NCBI GenBank assembly: GCA_019055375.1
Contig: JAHQIW010007281.1
Span: forward strand, 1 to 64,000
Length of the DNA: 64,000 nucleotides
Source: Parelaphostrongylus tenuis
Taxonomy: Eukaryota > Nematoda > Chromadorea > Rhabditida > Metastrongylidae
Direction: 5' to 3'
This document shows positions 10,501 to 23,600 of the stretch, one piece after another. A program made the translations under genes and the position numbers. The notes beneath the pieces are model-generated. The model saw only the letters and a program-made list of their open reading frames with translations. It ran no database searches and was not told where the DNA came from. Position 1 is the stretch's first letter; each line of letters opens with the position of its first letter.

Positions 10501-10930
10501 TATGCTAGACGGCGACACATGAAAAACCGATCCCTTCCGCTGGAAAAGAACCTATGAAAGGAGTGATAGTGTTCATCCGAAAGTTTAGATCTCTGAATAG
10601 CGCCCGACGTGGCCGATTTTTAAGCCTTTTTGTAACGATGCAACATTCAAAATAAAATCATTTTTTACATTGGCGCGCAATTCAATTGCTACTTCGCTAA
10701 AAGCAAGAGGAGCACATGAGCGAGTCGAATAAATCTTTTGATAACAACGCGTGTGTGAAACACAGATGTTCTCCTTTCGCCGAAGCGTCGTAAAAGGATC
10801 TTTTCAAAAGCGGCTATTTATCGTGCTAACCAGAAATTTAAGCTTTCGAATGATTGCTATGATTTTAATGGAAAGTTCTTGTCCAGCGAATGGGGTCGGA
10901 TATTCATTTGCAGCCGTACAATATAAAAGA
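10501..10930. repeat. foldback (palindromic) element, family 1
   Basis: Left arm near 10501-10600 is the approximate reverse complement of the right arm near 10835-10930. The outer end has TATGCTAGACGGCGAC on the left and GCCGTACAATA on the right. Internal hallmarks are CCGCTGGAAAAGAACC and TCCGAAAGTTTAGATCTCTG, versus AAATTTAAGCTTTCGAATGA and CTTGTCCAGCGAATGG. Non-coding and presumably a MITE-like DNA element. Related copies lie at 19128-19845, 24545-25265 and 29996-30545, with a half copy near 36440-36560. Confidence 0.7.
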
Positions 10931-11534
10931 ATCACTATTTTTCTGTAGCAACATAATGCCTCTAACACATGAAATTTAATTATAAGTACCTATAACCCCT
11001 AATAAAGTTTGAGCAGCCAGCTAATTACTTTGCGAGTGAAATGTAATCTTTGTTTTGCGCTCAATTCACTGACTGGAAACACTTCTAGAAACCATGAGAT
11101 TCGTTGAAATTTGAATTATCGAATGAATTGTATCGCTACAACGCAGTAAGATGAACTTTCAAAAGGCTAGCACGCTATGAGTATCGCCGAAAAACGAGTT
11201 TTTCAATACTAATTGTTTAGAGAAGAAGCTGTGTCTGATAAAAATGGCCTCTGAGCTTTTGTGTACCAGCACAAGTACACGCCGTCGTAAGCGGCTCGAA
11301 CATGGGAAACAAGGAGAAAATCGTACATCTTAGTAAATCTTGATATGAGGAAATAATCGCATATTTTAGTAAATCTTCGTAGATGAATAGGAAATTCGGT
11401 AAAATAACTTTATCTCCTCCATTTTCCAGTTCTTTGGAGACAAAATTTTTTCTATCTTTTCAGAATTTTATAATCTTTTGTTACCTGAAATATCGACGAT
11501 TTGAATCTTATAGATCCTTAGAACCACCCTGGAG
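10931..11534. other. no gene recognised
   Basis: AT-rich spacer between the foldback element and the RTE LINE tail. No motif seen. Confidence 0.45.
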
Positions 11535-13100
11535 TGCTGTATCACCTGTATCACCTGTCGCCCCGTTGATCGTCGAGTGACTCGAACGGGTACCAGTAAC
11601 TCTTCCATTTTTCCCCATCGCGTGCAAGAGTAGCCCAGTGGGTCCTCCTCGCTCTAGGGATTCGCTGAGAAACATATCTTTCTTCTAACGTTTCGTGAAG
11701 AAATCGGACCAACGGGTCAGTGGTCTTCCTTTAGAGCGCTTGACGTCCCGAGGAATCTAGTCGGTGACGGCTCTTGTCCATTGGTTGTCGTGGAAGCGCA
11801 TCACGTGTCCGGCCCACCTTATCTTCGATATCCTGGCGTGTAGAACAGCGTCTCTGATTTTCGATCGTTGACGTAGGTCGGAACTTCGGATCCTTCCTCT
11901 CATTTGCGAGATACGGGATACTCCTAGCATCGACCTTTTGACTGAGAGTTCGATAACGCCAAGTGATCTTTGATCCTGCTTACGTAGCGACCAGGTTTCC
12001 GCTGCATACGTTAGGGCAGGGATAATTGTCGAGTCGAAAAGGTGGGCACGGAGTCGGACGTTCTTTGTCCTCTTCACTACATCTTCGATGCTCTTTAACG
12101 TTCCCCAAGCCGCTCGTTTCCTTCTGCTCAACTCTGGAGCTAGGTCGTTCATCATGTTGATTTCACGACCTAGATAGACGTAACTGGAGCATTCGGAGAT
12201 TGTCATTCCGTTGAGCGTGAATAGGGCATTCGAAAAACAACCGTTCCTCATGAACATTGTTTTCTTTGGATTTAGATGAAGACCAATCTTTCCACAGGTG
12301 TTATCGAAATCGGTCAACATTCGTTCCGCTTGACTGATGTTTGGTGATGTGAGAACGATATCGACAGCAAAGCGAAGATGGTTTAATTGTCGACCGTCAA
12401 TTTTTACTCCCATATCGTTTCATTCTAATGTTCGCGTGACGTTTTGTAGAGTGGCAGTGAATAGTTTTGGAGAAATTGTATCGCCTTGTCGAATCCCTCT
12501 TCTTACGTCAATGGTGATATTGTTGTAGAATGGAGATATAATCGTCATGAAATTTTTATGAAGCTCACAGAGGATCATTATGTACCGAGTAGGGACTCTC
12601 TGTTTATCTAGAGCCTTTATAACCGCTTCTGTTTCCACTGAATCGAAGGCTTTCTTCAGATCGATGAAAGTGAGACAGAGTGGTTGCTTGCACTCTCGTG
12701 AAACTTCAATGAGTCTTGTAATTGTGTGGATGTGGTCTATGATACTAAATCCTTTTCGGAACCCTGCTTGTTCGCATGGCTGTCCTTCGTTCAGTGTCCT
12801 GTCAATCCTGCTTAGGATGACTCGAGTAAACAGTTCATAGACAACGGAAAGCAAGCAGATTGGGCAATAATTGCCTATGTCGTGAAGGTCTCTCTTTTTG
12901 AACAACAATACGCTCTTGCTGGTTTTCCATTGAATAGGGACCTTGCATTCTGACAGGTAGCGAGTGAAGAGCCGAGCCACGGTGTTGAAGAGAACTGGCG
13001 GCAGGCTCTTCAGGTGTTCTGGTCTAATCCTGTCTGGTCCGGGTGTTGTTCTGTTCTTATGCTGTAGTAGCAAAGATATGGCCTCGTTTCACACTCGGCG
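11535..13100 (-). mobile_element. 5'-truncated RTE LINE with short-repeat tail
   Basis: Non-LTR retrotransposon copy lacking its endonuclease half. The 3' end on the minus strand runs into a repeated GTGATACAG unit (about 11535-11550), the kind of short tandem tail seen in RTE elements. The same unit ends the copy at 55810-56575. The 5' end fades near 13100, consistent with 5' truncation on insertion. Confidence 0.85.
11551..13100 (-). pseudogene. RTE LINE reverse transcriptase, inactivated
   Basis: Reverse transcriptase plus C-terminal domain of an RTE-clade ORF, read almost in one frame. Motifs in order: NRTTPGPDRIRPEHLKSLP, motif A FIDLKKAFDSVE, motif B RRGIRQGDTISPKLFT, then motif C as FAVDIV where the family has F-A-D-D, so a catalytic Asp is replaced by Val. 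A TGA at 12420-12422 replaces the Trp of L-E-W-N, and a TAG near 11757 replaces the Trp of D-W-I-P. The rest ([37 protein letters not shown]) is well preserved. It is a dead, relatively young copy, with no role in a nearby gene apparent. Confidence 0.92.
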
Positions 13101-16100
13101 TGAATTTTTTGTGCTGCTGTTGTTTGACGATGGGCTCTTAACAGACTTTTACTTGTCATTTGATGAAAAAAATTCTAGTAATGTCGGAAGCTAAATTTAA
13201 TTATCAATAAGGTCTGCAGAGAGTTCTGGGAGAACGAAAAGAGGATCGTATTCGCAAACTTAAGCCTGGGCTTCACGGATGGTTTATGTGATGATATAAA
13301 ACAAAATAAAAGCCTAAGTCTATGAAATGATAGAACAATGCTTCTTCTACATTTCTATCACGAAATCCAAATACTTATATGAAACAGGAAAAGAATTTTT
13401 TATAAATTATAAAAATCACGCTTTTTAACCATTTGGCGACCAAGTGGAATTCTGGGCGCGGAACTTGACGTGGTCGCGCGGCGAGCGCGGCCAGCTACAA
13501 TCACAGTGCATAGTCTTTTAATTGAATTTTTTCTTTTATCGTCACTGAAATGATTTTGATCGCCAGCAAGTCATGGGAGATCATAGAAGGGAGTTTATTA
13601 AGGCTACTTGTAGTAGTAACATTGCCGATTATCCTTCCTAGAGCCCCGCGTTCCAAGGAAAATGCTAGACACACACGGAAATGGTGTGTTTCATACTGTT
13701 ACTGAGCATTTCTGTCCTATCTTATCCAAACTCATTCATTGATCAATCATATTATCTTTTATTTTTCATTTTGAAAACTTCTTGTTCTTATTTCATTGCC
13801 TCCTGTGAAGAATAATCAAATAATCAAGCACATTATCACCTTGTTCTTCTGAAATCAAAAATTACGATAAAAATCTCCCGGTTTAAAACTATTTCATTTT
13901 ACGAAGTGCCTCAAAGTTATAAAAATGATTGAAAATGAGAAATTGATCACTTGTTTGTTAAAAATGATGCTGCACACTGCATGCAGTGCCACCTTATCAA
14001 TGATTCTCAATAATTTCTCGCTTATTAGTAAACTCTTAAAACTGGAACCTTTTTGAGAAGCAAAAAAATTTTGTTTTTTCGATTCATGGGTACTCAATTT
14101 TTCGTCCGCGCTTATTCTGTACTGTGAGCGCATTTTATCGCGGTGATTTTGGCACTGGATATTTGTACCGTTTACGCCCTTTACATATTCGTTTCACTTG
14201 ATGCCCACAGGAAGATTTCATGCACCCGATCAAACTCCCTTCCCCTAATAACTCTAATGTGATCATATCCAGGTGGTTAGACGTCCAATGAAACGGAGAC
14301 CTTCGTGTAGCCCAACTGTTTCCGATGGGCATCGTTTTCACCAGTGGGAGTATTCCCTCTACCTCATGATTAGATTCGGTTCTTCCGCCTACACGTTTAA
14401 ACAAAGGCTTGAAGCTTTTACTCCATGCTTAGCTAACCATAATTATTCACACCTTGGTCTTGTTAATTTTTATGAATATAGTCTCGAATTGAATGAGGCG
14501 TTGGGCACTTTTGCCTGTACAGTACAACTCTGGGCTTGAAGCCAGTTGTGTCTGAATGAAAAGCAGACATATGTATAGCGATCGGAGGAATGATGAGATC
14601 GAAAAAGGCAGTCATACTCCTACAAGATATCAGACAGAATTGGAGAGTGGGAATCAGAAGCAGACATATTTTTGTGGTTTTCCTGTTGAACGCGTATTCA
14701 TGGGACGTGTTGGCGTACTTCCTACAAAAGTGCCTACGAAAGCTTTCCTGGTAATATATCGCTCCCTTGTGACGATTAAGTGTCCACATCACCTAAATTT
14801 CGCTATATAACTGCCAAAACTAAACTAAAGTCTAGGCTAAACTTTTTCTAACAGCAGAGAGACGAATGGATTATATGCTGAGGTCCGCAGAATTAGTGAA
14901 GACGGACCGTTCAAGTATCAAGTAGGCACGTAAGTAGCTGTCAAAAGAACCTTCGACGAAGTTCAAGCAATGAGATTACTATTCCAAAGGCGAGGCGCAT
15001 TTTTCCCCGCGGTGGTATTACTTCTTAAAAAGCCTTTCTATAAACCAAGCCTAGTACGAAAGTCTTCATTTCTTAGGCTATTCATTAATTACTGATCGTC
15101 TAGAGAAAATATCTTCTGTGTAAAAAATGCAAAGAAAATCGAGCACATTTCACAGAATGTGACTGCACTTCGCACTGCTCGTACTAAAAAATGGAAATTT
15201 TTGGACAGCTGCGTGCTCTTTCTATTAACAACAAGTTCGTAGAAATCTATCCAGTAATATTCAAGACTTCATGACGACAAAGTTTCTCTGAGATCAAAAT
15301 TTTACTACAAAAAACCAAAAACCTTTGTGAAGTTGGTAAAATATTGCAAAACTTTACCCTTTTTCTAGTTAGGTTAGCGTACTTTGAAAGCATTTTCGCC
15401 AAGCAAACTCAGTATGGAAATCCAGATTTTTCAAGCTATCGAATGACTACAAAAACGTAAATGAAGAAGGAAGGAACGAATGTTAGATAACACTTGGAAA
15501 TATATTACCTTTTACGACAATGTGGTTTTCTCGTTGAAACATAAAATATTTTGCGATACATGGGGTTAATCTTCACTATGAAACTTTTTATAATAGTCTC
15601 TTCTGTAATACTTCATTAAAATAAAAGCTTGTCAGGATAGAAATGCACGATATATTCCCAAAAATTCGCTGTAATGTAGAAACAACCTACTCCGAAAGCA
15701 AAACGTAATTCTCCTTTTAGTTATGTTTTAGTACTCTCACAGCCCAAACATATTGCTAGAATTTCCAGTTCTCAAGCTAGCGAATGATTACTAATAACTC
15801 GGTAAAAAAGCTCTTTTAAGAGAAGAAGAAGAAGGAAACACGAGCACTTTCGACATAAATGCCACCGCATCTTTGCAGTTCTTGATGAAAAGTGTAGATT
15901 TTCAAGACAGCAGAGTGCTCTTTCTCATAGAAAATACGTTTATAGAGCCCCATTCAATGACAGTCTAATTTTTCATACTGAGAAAGTTTACTCAACATCA
16001 AAACTCTAATACGTGATACCAAAAAACCATTGTGGAACTGCAGCAACACACTTCGGAAGCAAAATCTTGTCTGTTTTTGACTTGTAGAATGCAATATGAA

Positions 16101-19100
16101 AGTTCCGCAAAAATTTAAGCTAAGTGTGAGGATCGGCATTAATCAAGCTACAGATGACTACAAAAACATAGATCAAGAAGGAAGAAGTAAGTGTTCTTTA
16201 ACGACTAGAAGTAAGTTTCCTTTCAAAGGGATGTGGTTCTGTTGTTAATGGGCGTTTTCTTTACCAAAAAACCCTTTATAGAAGTTTCCTCTGTGAAATT
16301 CCGTCATTTAGTGCTAATAATGGCTCCTAGAACCTTAAATAAGCAAATAAATTCCTATCTCCATAAAAGCGTGTTGATACGTACTTGCCGCCGGCTCGCC
16401 GCGTCCGCCGCATGCTTTGTACCGGAAACGGTTCATATGGTCGTCAAGTGGTCAAGGCACCTTTAAAACCACTGTGCGTAGCACGAATTGAGTGCGACGA
16501 TAATGGGCCCAAATGTTGAACTAAACTTATTTCCGCTGCTACTGCACACCAAAAAGACTCTAGAAATCAAGTATGGTATTAGAAGTTGCCGAGCTTCAAA
16601 TTATCGAATGACTGCTGAAAGTCTGAGAAAAGACCCTACCGTATACAGTTCAAAAATGGATTGATACAAAGAAATTGTATACGAATCCCATAAATCATTC
16701 ATAAGGTTTGAAGCAGTAGGCTTTTCAAATCGCTGTCTTGTTTCATGGTTACTGGTGCGGCGACTTGGAGAACATGGACGTGGATTCTATTAACTGTATC
16801 TCTGCTTCTGAGTATCGCTCTTGTCACGATGATAATGTATCAGGTAGATGTGGAACATTTTACCATCACTACTCTCTAGTTCCCTAAATCTAGTAGGTTT
16901 CTTTGTTCAGAAAACTCGGTATTGTAACGCAATAGCATTTATGAAACACTTTAAAAGTAACTTAAAATGTAATGTTCTGTTTATTTTTCTGCTTAGCAAT
17001 GCACATGTGCAAGACACTTTTGCTTAGATAAAGGACATTGGACTATAGGCTCTTTTCCCCCGTTTTCTGATGATTTTCTACAACTTTGCAAATTTATACT
17101 ACATTTTCAAGATGTCACAACGTATGAAGTACCAGCACCTCGATGGTAACAACCATCCTGAAAGATATGCAGCAGTCGCACAACCAGTGATCCATCAAAG
17201 GTAGTAAAATCACAACAAATAAGCTCCTGATTTCACTCATAAACTCATTTAATTTTAGATCTTTGACCATTGAAATGGGCATTAGTTATTTTTTGTTTGT
17301 TCAGCTGCATAAACTACTAGTGTCATCTTTAGATACATGAATGAGGGAAAGTCTTTGACGCCACAGTCGTCGAAAGCCGTAGCACTTCCGTACACTGAAA
17401 CTCAGCATCCTTGATAAAGAATTTAATCTCATGAATGTATACTCAAAGTAAACAAATTATTGTCCTACATCCATCACTCAAAATAAAGATCGTTTTACGC
17501 TTGTTCCATGGTACTGAAATACGCTTTCAATGACTTCAGTGGTGACACAATTTCTTACAGTGTAAACAAGACACTATGATACAATTATATGTTGGGAAAA
17601 ACTTTTATCAGACATAACGACAAGGAGAACGCTCTTTCAGAAATAAAAAGTGTTGTCATGAGCGTAATAGCAACGAGGGATATGACATCGCACGCTCCGT
17701 ATTCCATGATCAGTAGCCATTTGAGAAGATTTATTAAAGCGTATGATCGTAACATTGAGAGCGGACATGACCGATCATCCTGGAGAGAAGATTTGATTTC
17801 ATTTGATCATCTTGATAAGAAGATTTGATTTCCTTGGTTTAACCGTTCTTTTCTGATACCGGAAGGAGAATGAAGAAACAATTCCTTTTGCTGCGCAAAG
17901 CCTTTTCATCTAATGAACACCTTGCATCCTTCGTAGCAGAAGCGTGCCCAAATGGCACGAATAGTGTTGAAGATACTCCGATTTGTTTCACTATGATATT
18001 ACGCACACCTTCTCTTTATATGACCCATATCAAATTTTCTTTACTGTGTGGATCCCAGTACTTCTAGCATTCGATCGTCTGTTCGTTTACTCAAGGATTT
18101 CATCTTCCTCATGAATGCCGTAAAAACTTAAAGCTGATAGAGAAGAGTTGATCGGTTGACGCTTCGACGTCTTCGTATTTTCAGTGCCTGAAAATCTGAG
18201 TCGATTATCCAGTCGCTCAATCTCGTTGTGGATCCTCACCTTCGCTTCGTTTGAGGTCGAACCTTCTTCGGTGAAACAGCTCTTGGATGAAATACCTCAC
18301 CGACGTCTTTGATCGCCAGCCTCATTTTTTCTGAGAAAAAGGCGATCAGCCTTTGCCTAGCAAATGTATGCTAGTCACAGGATCATAATAGTTATTATGA
18401 TGTTGACTGATTAATTCATTGAAATAGTAAAAAGAATCAACAGAAGTATCGAAATGTAAAACAAATCAAAGAATAACCCAATAGAATTACCTCAATACAG
18501 ATTTCTTTCTACGATTCGCAGATTGTAGAAAATGCGTTTTCGAGTTACACCTCCATAAAATAAGCGATAGAAACGCTCAAAGACATAGCTTTCCCATAAG
18601 AATGTGGTTTTCCTTTCAGGACGTATGGAAAGTTCTTTGCATTAAAAATACCTTCACGGAAGCCTCATGGTGATACGCCCCTTTCTCGTCACATCAAAAT
18701 GTCCCTAACCTCCAACACTGCTGTGAAATTTGAACAATAAGGGAACAACTGCGAAGGCAAAGTGTGATTTCTCATGCCAAGTACAGTGCACCGGAAAGGC
18801 CTTTTCATCATTCAATGCCATTAATGAAAATCGTGCTTCTCGAGCCATCGAATAACCACAAAAAGGTTCCGTGAAACTGCCCAAAGTACCCTGCTGGTAG
18901 GGATTTGGTTTGCTCAATCACTTCAATATTCGAAATACGAACTTTGTGCGAGCTACAGAGAGCAGAACTTTATTTTGTTAAAATAAAAGAAAAAACTTCC
19001 ATTCCGACAAAAATCTGTATGATCTTTGCTTCTACCGTAGTTACAAAAGAACTCTAGGAATTAAGACATATATTTCAGAGTTGAAAAGATTGAATTTATG

Positions 19101-19127
19101 GGTTCCTTTTTTATCAGGACTCAAATA
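13101..19127. other. 6 kb without a recognised gene; relic repeats
   Basis: No coding exon could be supported. From about 15100 to 16650 similar segments recur at irregular spacing, marked by variants of CAAGCTATCGAATGACTAC near 15434, 15774, 16139 and 16598. They resemble the inner arm of the family 1 foldback elements and suggest a decayed cluster of them. Short GC-rich islands lie near 13440-13500 and 16380-16450. The segment near 18045-18260 belongs to the unnamed repeat also seen at 8165 and 55045. Confidence 0.4.
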
Positions 19128-19845
19128 AAAAAAACCGATCTCATTCGCTGGACAAGAATTTTTCATAGCAATGTCAATGATCTTTCAAAAGCTTAAATCT
19201 CTGGTTAGAGGCATACGTGCCCGGTTTTTCAAAACATCCCTTTATAACGCTGTAAAGTCCAAAATAAAATTCTTTTTCCTTATCTAACTTATATTTCGCG
19301 GGGCAAAACTCCTTTAGAGTGCTAGTGCTCTTTCCGAAACACAAGTCTTGAAGAACTCAAAAATGTGTTTGCTTTTTGGACAAGCTCAACTGATAGCGCT
19401 GTGTGAGAAAGAAAATATTTATGCTTCAACCTCGCCGAACAGAGCTCTTTCTTCGAACTATCAATAATCATTCGATAGCGTAAATTTCAATAATTCCAAC
19501 GCTGTGCCTTTTTTCTCGGAAGAACGTTTTAATGCAATCAACGTCAATCGGGATTTTACCGCTTTGAAAGAAACTACATATAAAACGACTGGCTCAGATG
19601 CTAGATTTTCTCTACACGTTCACATGCCTTTCGTGCTTCCCGCTAATTACAGGCATGAGAAAAATGAAAGCGAGTGAAGGGTGTGAAACAAAATTTTACT
19701 TGGAATGTTATACGGTTGTAAAAGCGTTTTCAAAAAAAAAAACAGCTACGTGTACGTGTAGGCAGAGATTTAAGCTTTCGAATGATTACTAACACTCCTA
19801 AAAAAAACTTCTTGTCCAGCGAATGAGATCGAATAATCGTTTGCT
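19128..19845. repeat. foldback element, family 1
   Basis: Left arm (from about 19132, CGATCTCATTCGCTGGACAA, then CAAAAGCTTAAATCTCTGG) pairs with the right arm (AGAGATTTAAGCTTTCGAAT, then CTTGTCCAGCGAATGAGATC, ending near 19845). About 0.7 kb in all, with a non-coding interior. Confidence 0.7.
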
Positions 19846-20559
19846 CCCAACTAATGGGAAAAAACCGACTCATGCTTTGAAAGTCACTGCAAGTTTCACT
19901 TGTATACGCCACATCCCATAAATGATCTTTGTACTTTGCTTGCTCGAACGACAAGCATATTATCGACACTTTCAACGCGGCACCAATGATCAGTAAGCCA
20001 TTCAGAAAGTATCTGAGCAAGGGTGACCAGTTAGGCTATTTTAAAGTCCTGAAGCTTTACTGCTGGGAGCACTCGACGTAGTTTGAGGCGACGTGATTGG
20101 CCATTTTGACTAAATCGAAATATCGGATGAGATCGCATTTACACAAGCTCATCAGCAGATGTAAGCATGACAATATTAGATCTGTAAAAGAGTTCACATA
20201 CATCTCAACTCAAGGACAAAATTGAGTACTCTTCTGCAAGTAAATTTTACAAGATGGCTATTCGTCAGCAATTGATGTCCTCAACTTGGACATGTACCAC
20301 AGAGTTTCGCAACTAGCAGATTCCACATTTTTCACATAAGAAAATGCAAAGAACTAAACACACTTTCACCATTCACATTTGCATCACCTTTGTATCAATG
20401 AATCAATCTTAGAGTGTTAAGATGCATCGAAAAAGTATTGAGTTAAGTAGTATTCTAGCTCCATCTTGCAGAATTTTCATTTTTCTCATAACAACATAAA
20501 CATAGAACCATAAAAACATAAAACCATATGGAAGCAAACAAGATAGTACAACCTCACAG
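19846..20559. other. spacer downstream of the fcf2 gene
   Basis: No gene seen. As the sequence immediately 3' of the fcf2 stop codon on the minus strand, it should contain the 3' UTR. I did not find a canonical AATAAA close to the stop. Confidence 0.4.
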
Positions 20560-20671
20560 CTACACTTTCTTTTTTCTACTATTAGGTTTGTCTTTTCGAC
20601 TCCGATGAGTTCTCGATTGCTGAAAAGCGCCTCGCCTTTTCTTTCGTTCACGATCTTGAATGGCCTTGAAT
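20560..20671 (-). CDS. fcf2: fcf2 exon 6 (basic tail and stop)
   Basis: Acceptor AG at 20672-20673. One base completes the split Lys codon, then 36 codons and TAG (20560-20562). Lys/Arg-rich, as in the C-terminus of human DNTTIP2. Missing this exon and reading exon 5 to the TAG at 23402 gives a less family-like tail. Confidence 0.82.
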
Positions 20672-23600
20672 CTACAAGTAATAGTCGTAACCTAGTACAC
20701 CATAAAATCAAAATTGCACCAAAAGTAAAACCAACGCAAAAGCTCTACTTGATAAGAATGATCACCGACTAATCCAAAACATACCGCATTATTCTTCCCC
20801 TGTTTGGAAAAATTAATTTTTGCGATAACAAACTGTTAAAAAGGCTTTTATTATGTTGGAAAGAAGGTTCTACAGCACTTGCAAAAAATTAAAAATTTAT
20901 ACATGAATTCCAAACGAAACAATAATAACTATTCCTCAAAACAAAGGCCATCGCTTCCTACTTCTGCCTCGATCCGTCAACTTTCGGATCTGGGTCAAAG
21001 TACCATTCCTTCGATTTCAAATCAAAAACTCTGGACAAGCTTCTTCGACTTCATCGAGCGATTCAAACCGGCGACATTGCTTCATTGATAGGAAAAGACC
21101 AAAGTCAGACGGAGCACATCTGGACTATTCTCGGGACGCGGTAAGACCTCAGGAGTCGCTAGCACTCGACGACGGTTCATCTTCTGAAGCAGCAATCAAA
21201 TCTTCGTTGATCAACTTTGTTTATTGAGATCTCCAGCATTAAAGCGTTGAAAACAGCGTCCAGCAGCAGATTTGCTTGTTTCGCTTTCACCTTCAATTTC
21301 ATAGATTTCATCAACTGCACCTCGCTGTGAAAGACCCTTTCTCCCATGATGACCCAGTAAATCACGAACTTCGATTGTATCGTCGGACATAGAGGAGGCT
21401 TGTAACACAGTGAAAATAAAGAATAATATTTAAGCCTTCAGTGGAAAAATCCCACGTAAGAAAGTGTAAAATTCCCATGATATGCATGAGAGTTATCCCA
21501 TGCTTATTGACGTGCCTTAAAACTTTCTTTGCAACCGTAGTACGAAAAAGAATTACAGAAGTGATTGCTTGATCGTTTTCTGGGTTCGACTGCTTTCCTC
21601 GAAATGTCAAAGGCATAACAGGAAGACCATTGAAGAGATGGTCTCTACATTTCAATAAAAAACCCGGATGAAAGATATGGCGCTCAACGAGTTCCTTGAG
21701 CAAAGAGAGTGAGTAGGCTGCTCTTGCACGCGGTAGGAAAGATGGAAGGTTTAGCCGTGCTTGCTCAAGACATTCGATGATCGAAAAAATGACGATATAG
21801 GTGGTAAAGGTGACTGCGAAGTCAATCGGACTATTTCACCATGCTAAGGACTATAAATAAGTTGATATCGCACAACCGATTGCAGTAGTGTCTTCTCCTC
21901 TTTGGGAAAATCGACACTTCCTTGGTCTAGATCGCGTGTAGCGCAGTTGTTATAAGTGTTCTAAGACACATACTGGATCAATCACAAGTTCGATCCAAAC
22001 CAGGTTCACCAAGGTCCTTTCTCCAAGACAACCAAATCGGTATCAGACTTATTAAGAGGATGATAACGCCGACCTAGCCATATCGTTCGGTTACCGCTGG
22101 TCATTGCATAAGTCAGCCATTCAAGCAACCACCAATAATATGCTTGATAAAGTCGCATGCATGGCACGTGCCTCCGGGATTGAGCGACATCAAGGCTTTT
22201 CCAATTATCGTTGGTCTCTGCTTAGTAAGTGAGTGATCTAACTCGTCAAAACAACAGTGCAGGAAGTTTTCCATTACTCAAAAACCTAAGTCTATTGTAT
22301 GACGAGTAGATAAAGGAAAGTCGTCGCTATACAGCTGATCGGATACCCTAAACGTCCATGGATCACAAACGGTGGATCTGATTTACTCTCGACAACTGTC
22401 TCACTCACTCCTCCCAGATGGTTTACCGCCTCATCGTGGCTGAGAGCTCCTGATGTCGGAATGGGAAGTAGAGCGAGAGTTAAACTGCCCAGCAGGGCCA
22501 CCCAAGCTGAGAAGGAGTCCGACTTTTCCACACAGAAATCCCAGCTAGGAGTAAATCGTACCAAAAATTCCGCCGTCTTGACAGCTAAACCAGTACATAT
22601 TATGCCTTTATTTCGAGTGTTTTATTAGAACCACGCTCAAATTTCAATGAATTCTTTTATTGTTATTTGAGCCAACTTGTCATGTGGTCTGGTAAGGGCT
22701 CTTGTACATCCCGATACACGTGTTTCGTCCTTACAGACTCGTCAGTCGGGCAGAACCCGTCGTCTTTCGATATTATTATGCAAAAAGTTCGTCTTCGATA
22801 ACTCTGTAAGGAAGCAGAGCTCCCGAGAGAACTGACTATATGAAAATATCGAAAGACGACGGGTTCTGCCCGACTGACGAGTCTGTAAGGACGAAACACG
22901 TGTATCAGGCTGTACAACAGCCCTTACCAGACGGCATGGCAAATTGGCTCAAATAATAATGAAAGGATTCTTAAACCAGTACAGTTTGTCTGTGCTGGGG
23001 CTCGCAATTTCAGTGAAGATGGGCCGTCTAAGAATCCAAGTAAATTGCCTCGCTGCTTAACATGAAGGCGGAATACCCACTACATGGTGTACTGAGGCAG
23101 ATATCTCGTGAGGGAGGCAAGATCTATTTCACTTTTGGTCCAGAATATTTGGTGACACAGTGACCATAAACCATAACCACAAAGAGTCATAAGTCCTTAC
23201 GAAAAGGAGGCATACGCCATCATGTAATTTAATTTTCAATTGAAAAAGACATTTTCTCTGCACAAAACTATTGACAGCTGAACCCTGTTTAGAGTCAAAA
23301 TTTCATCTTTTTCAAAATGACAAAGATGAACTGTTTGTGCAGCATATTAAAAGGATAGATACAAATAGGAAAAGTTCTCTAGCACTCTTCACTGTATCAA
23401 ACTAAGCTAAGAAATTCCCAGCGATAATTGAAGATATGACAACCAACTTCTCTCGTTTCGACTGGACAAACGCTTCATTATATAACAATTCATCGAGCAT
23501 AGTTCGCTTGCGTTCCTTTCTAGTCATACGGCTGGAATAGAAGTCTTCAGGAGCATCGACGACCCGGCCAACCTTGAAAAATGATATATAACGACTAGTA

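Larger units (their letters stand above)
22600..22960. repeat. compact inverted hammerhead element, class A (in fcf2 intron 5)
   Basis: Two arms of about 110 bp in opposite orientation: 22663-22775 and 22840-22955. Each contains TTGAGCCAA, GGTAAGGGCT or its complement, a hammerhead, and the CGGGTTCTGCCCGACTGACG block. The hammerheads point outwards (minus at 22709-22751, plus at 22868-22910). The outer flank (CCTTTATTTCGAGTGTTTTA) is shared with the element at 40076-40600. No ORF. Confidence 0.8.

Noticed and set aside
13440..13500. GC-rich patch as a promoter or CpG island
   Set aside because: Short and isolated, with no neighbouring start or exon.
15100..16650. CRISPR-like spaced repeats
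   Set aside because: Spacing is irregular, units are long and diverged, and the genome is eukaryotic. They are decayed foldback relatives.
17589..17828. 79-codon plus-strand ORF
   Set aside because: No motif, no splice context, and surrounded by relic repeats.
21936..22020. Possible tRNA gene (TGTAGCGCAGTTGTTATAAG, AAGTTCGATCC)
   Set aside because: No acceptor stem or proper anticodon arm. Treated like the other tRNA-like heads; too weak even for a SINE call.
23402..23447. Reading fcf2 exon 5 through to the TAG at 23402
   Set aside because: Gives a tail unlike the family; splicing to 20671 restores the basic C-terminus and the total stays a multiple of three.
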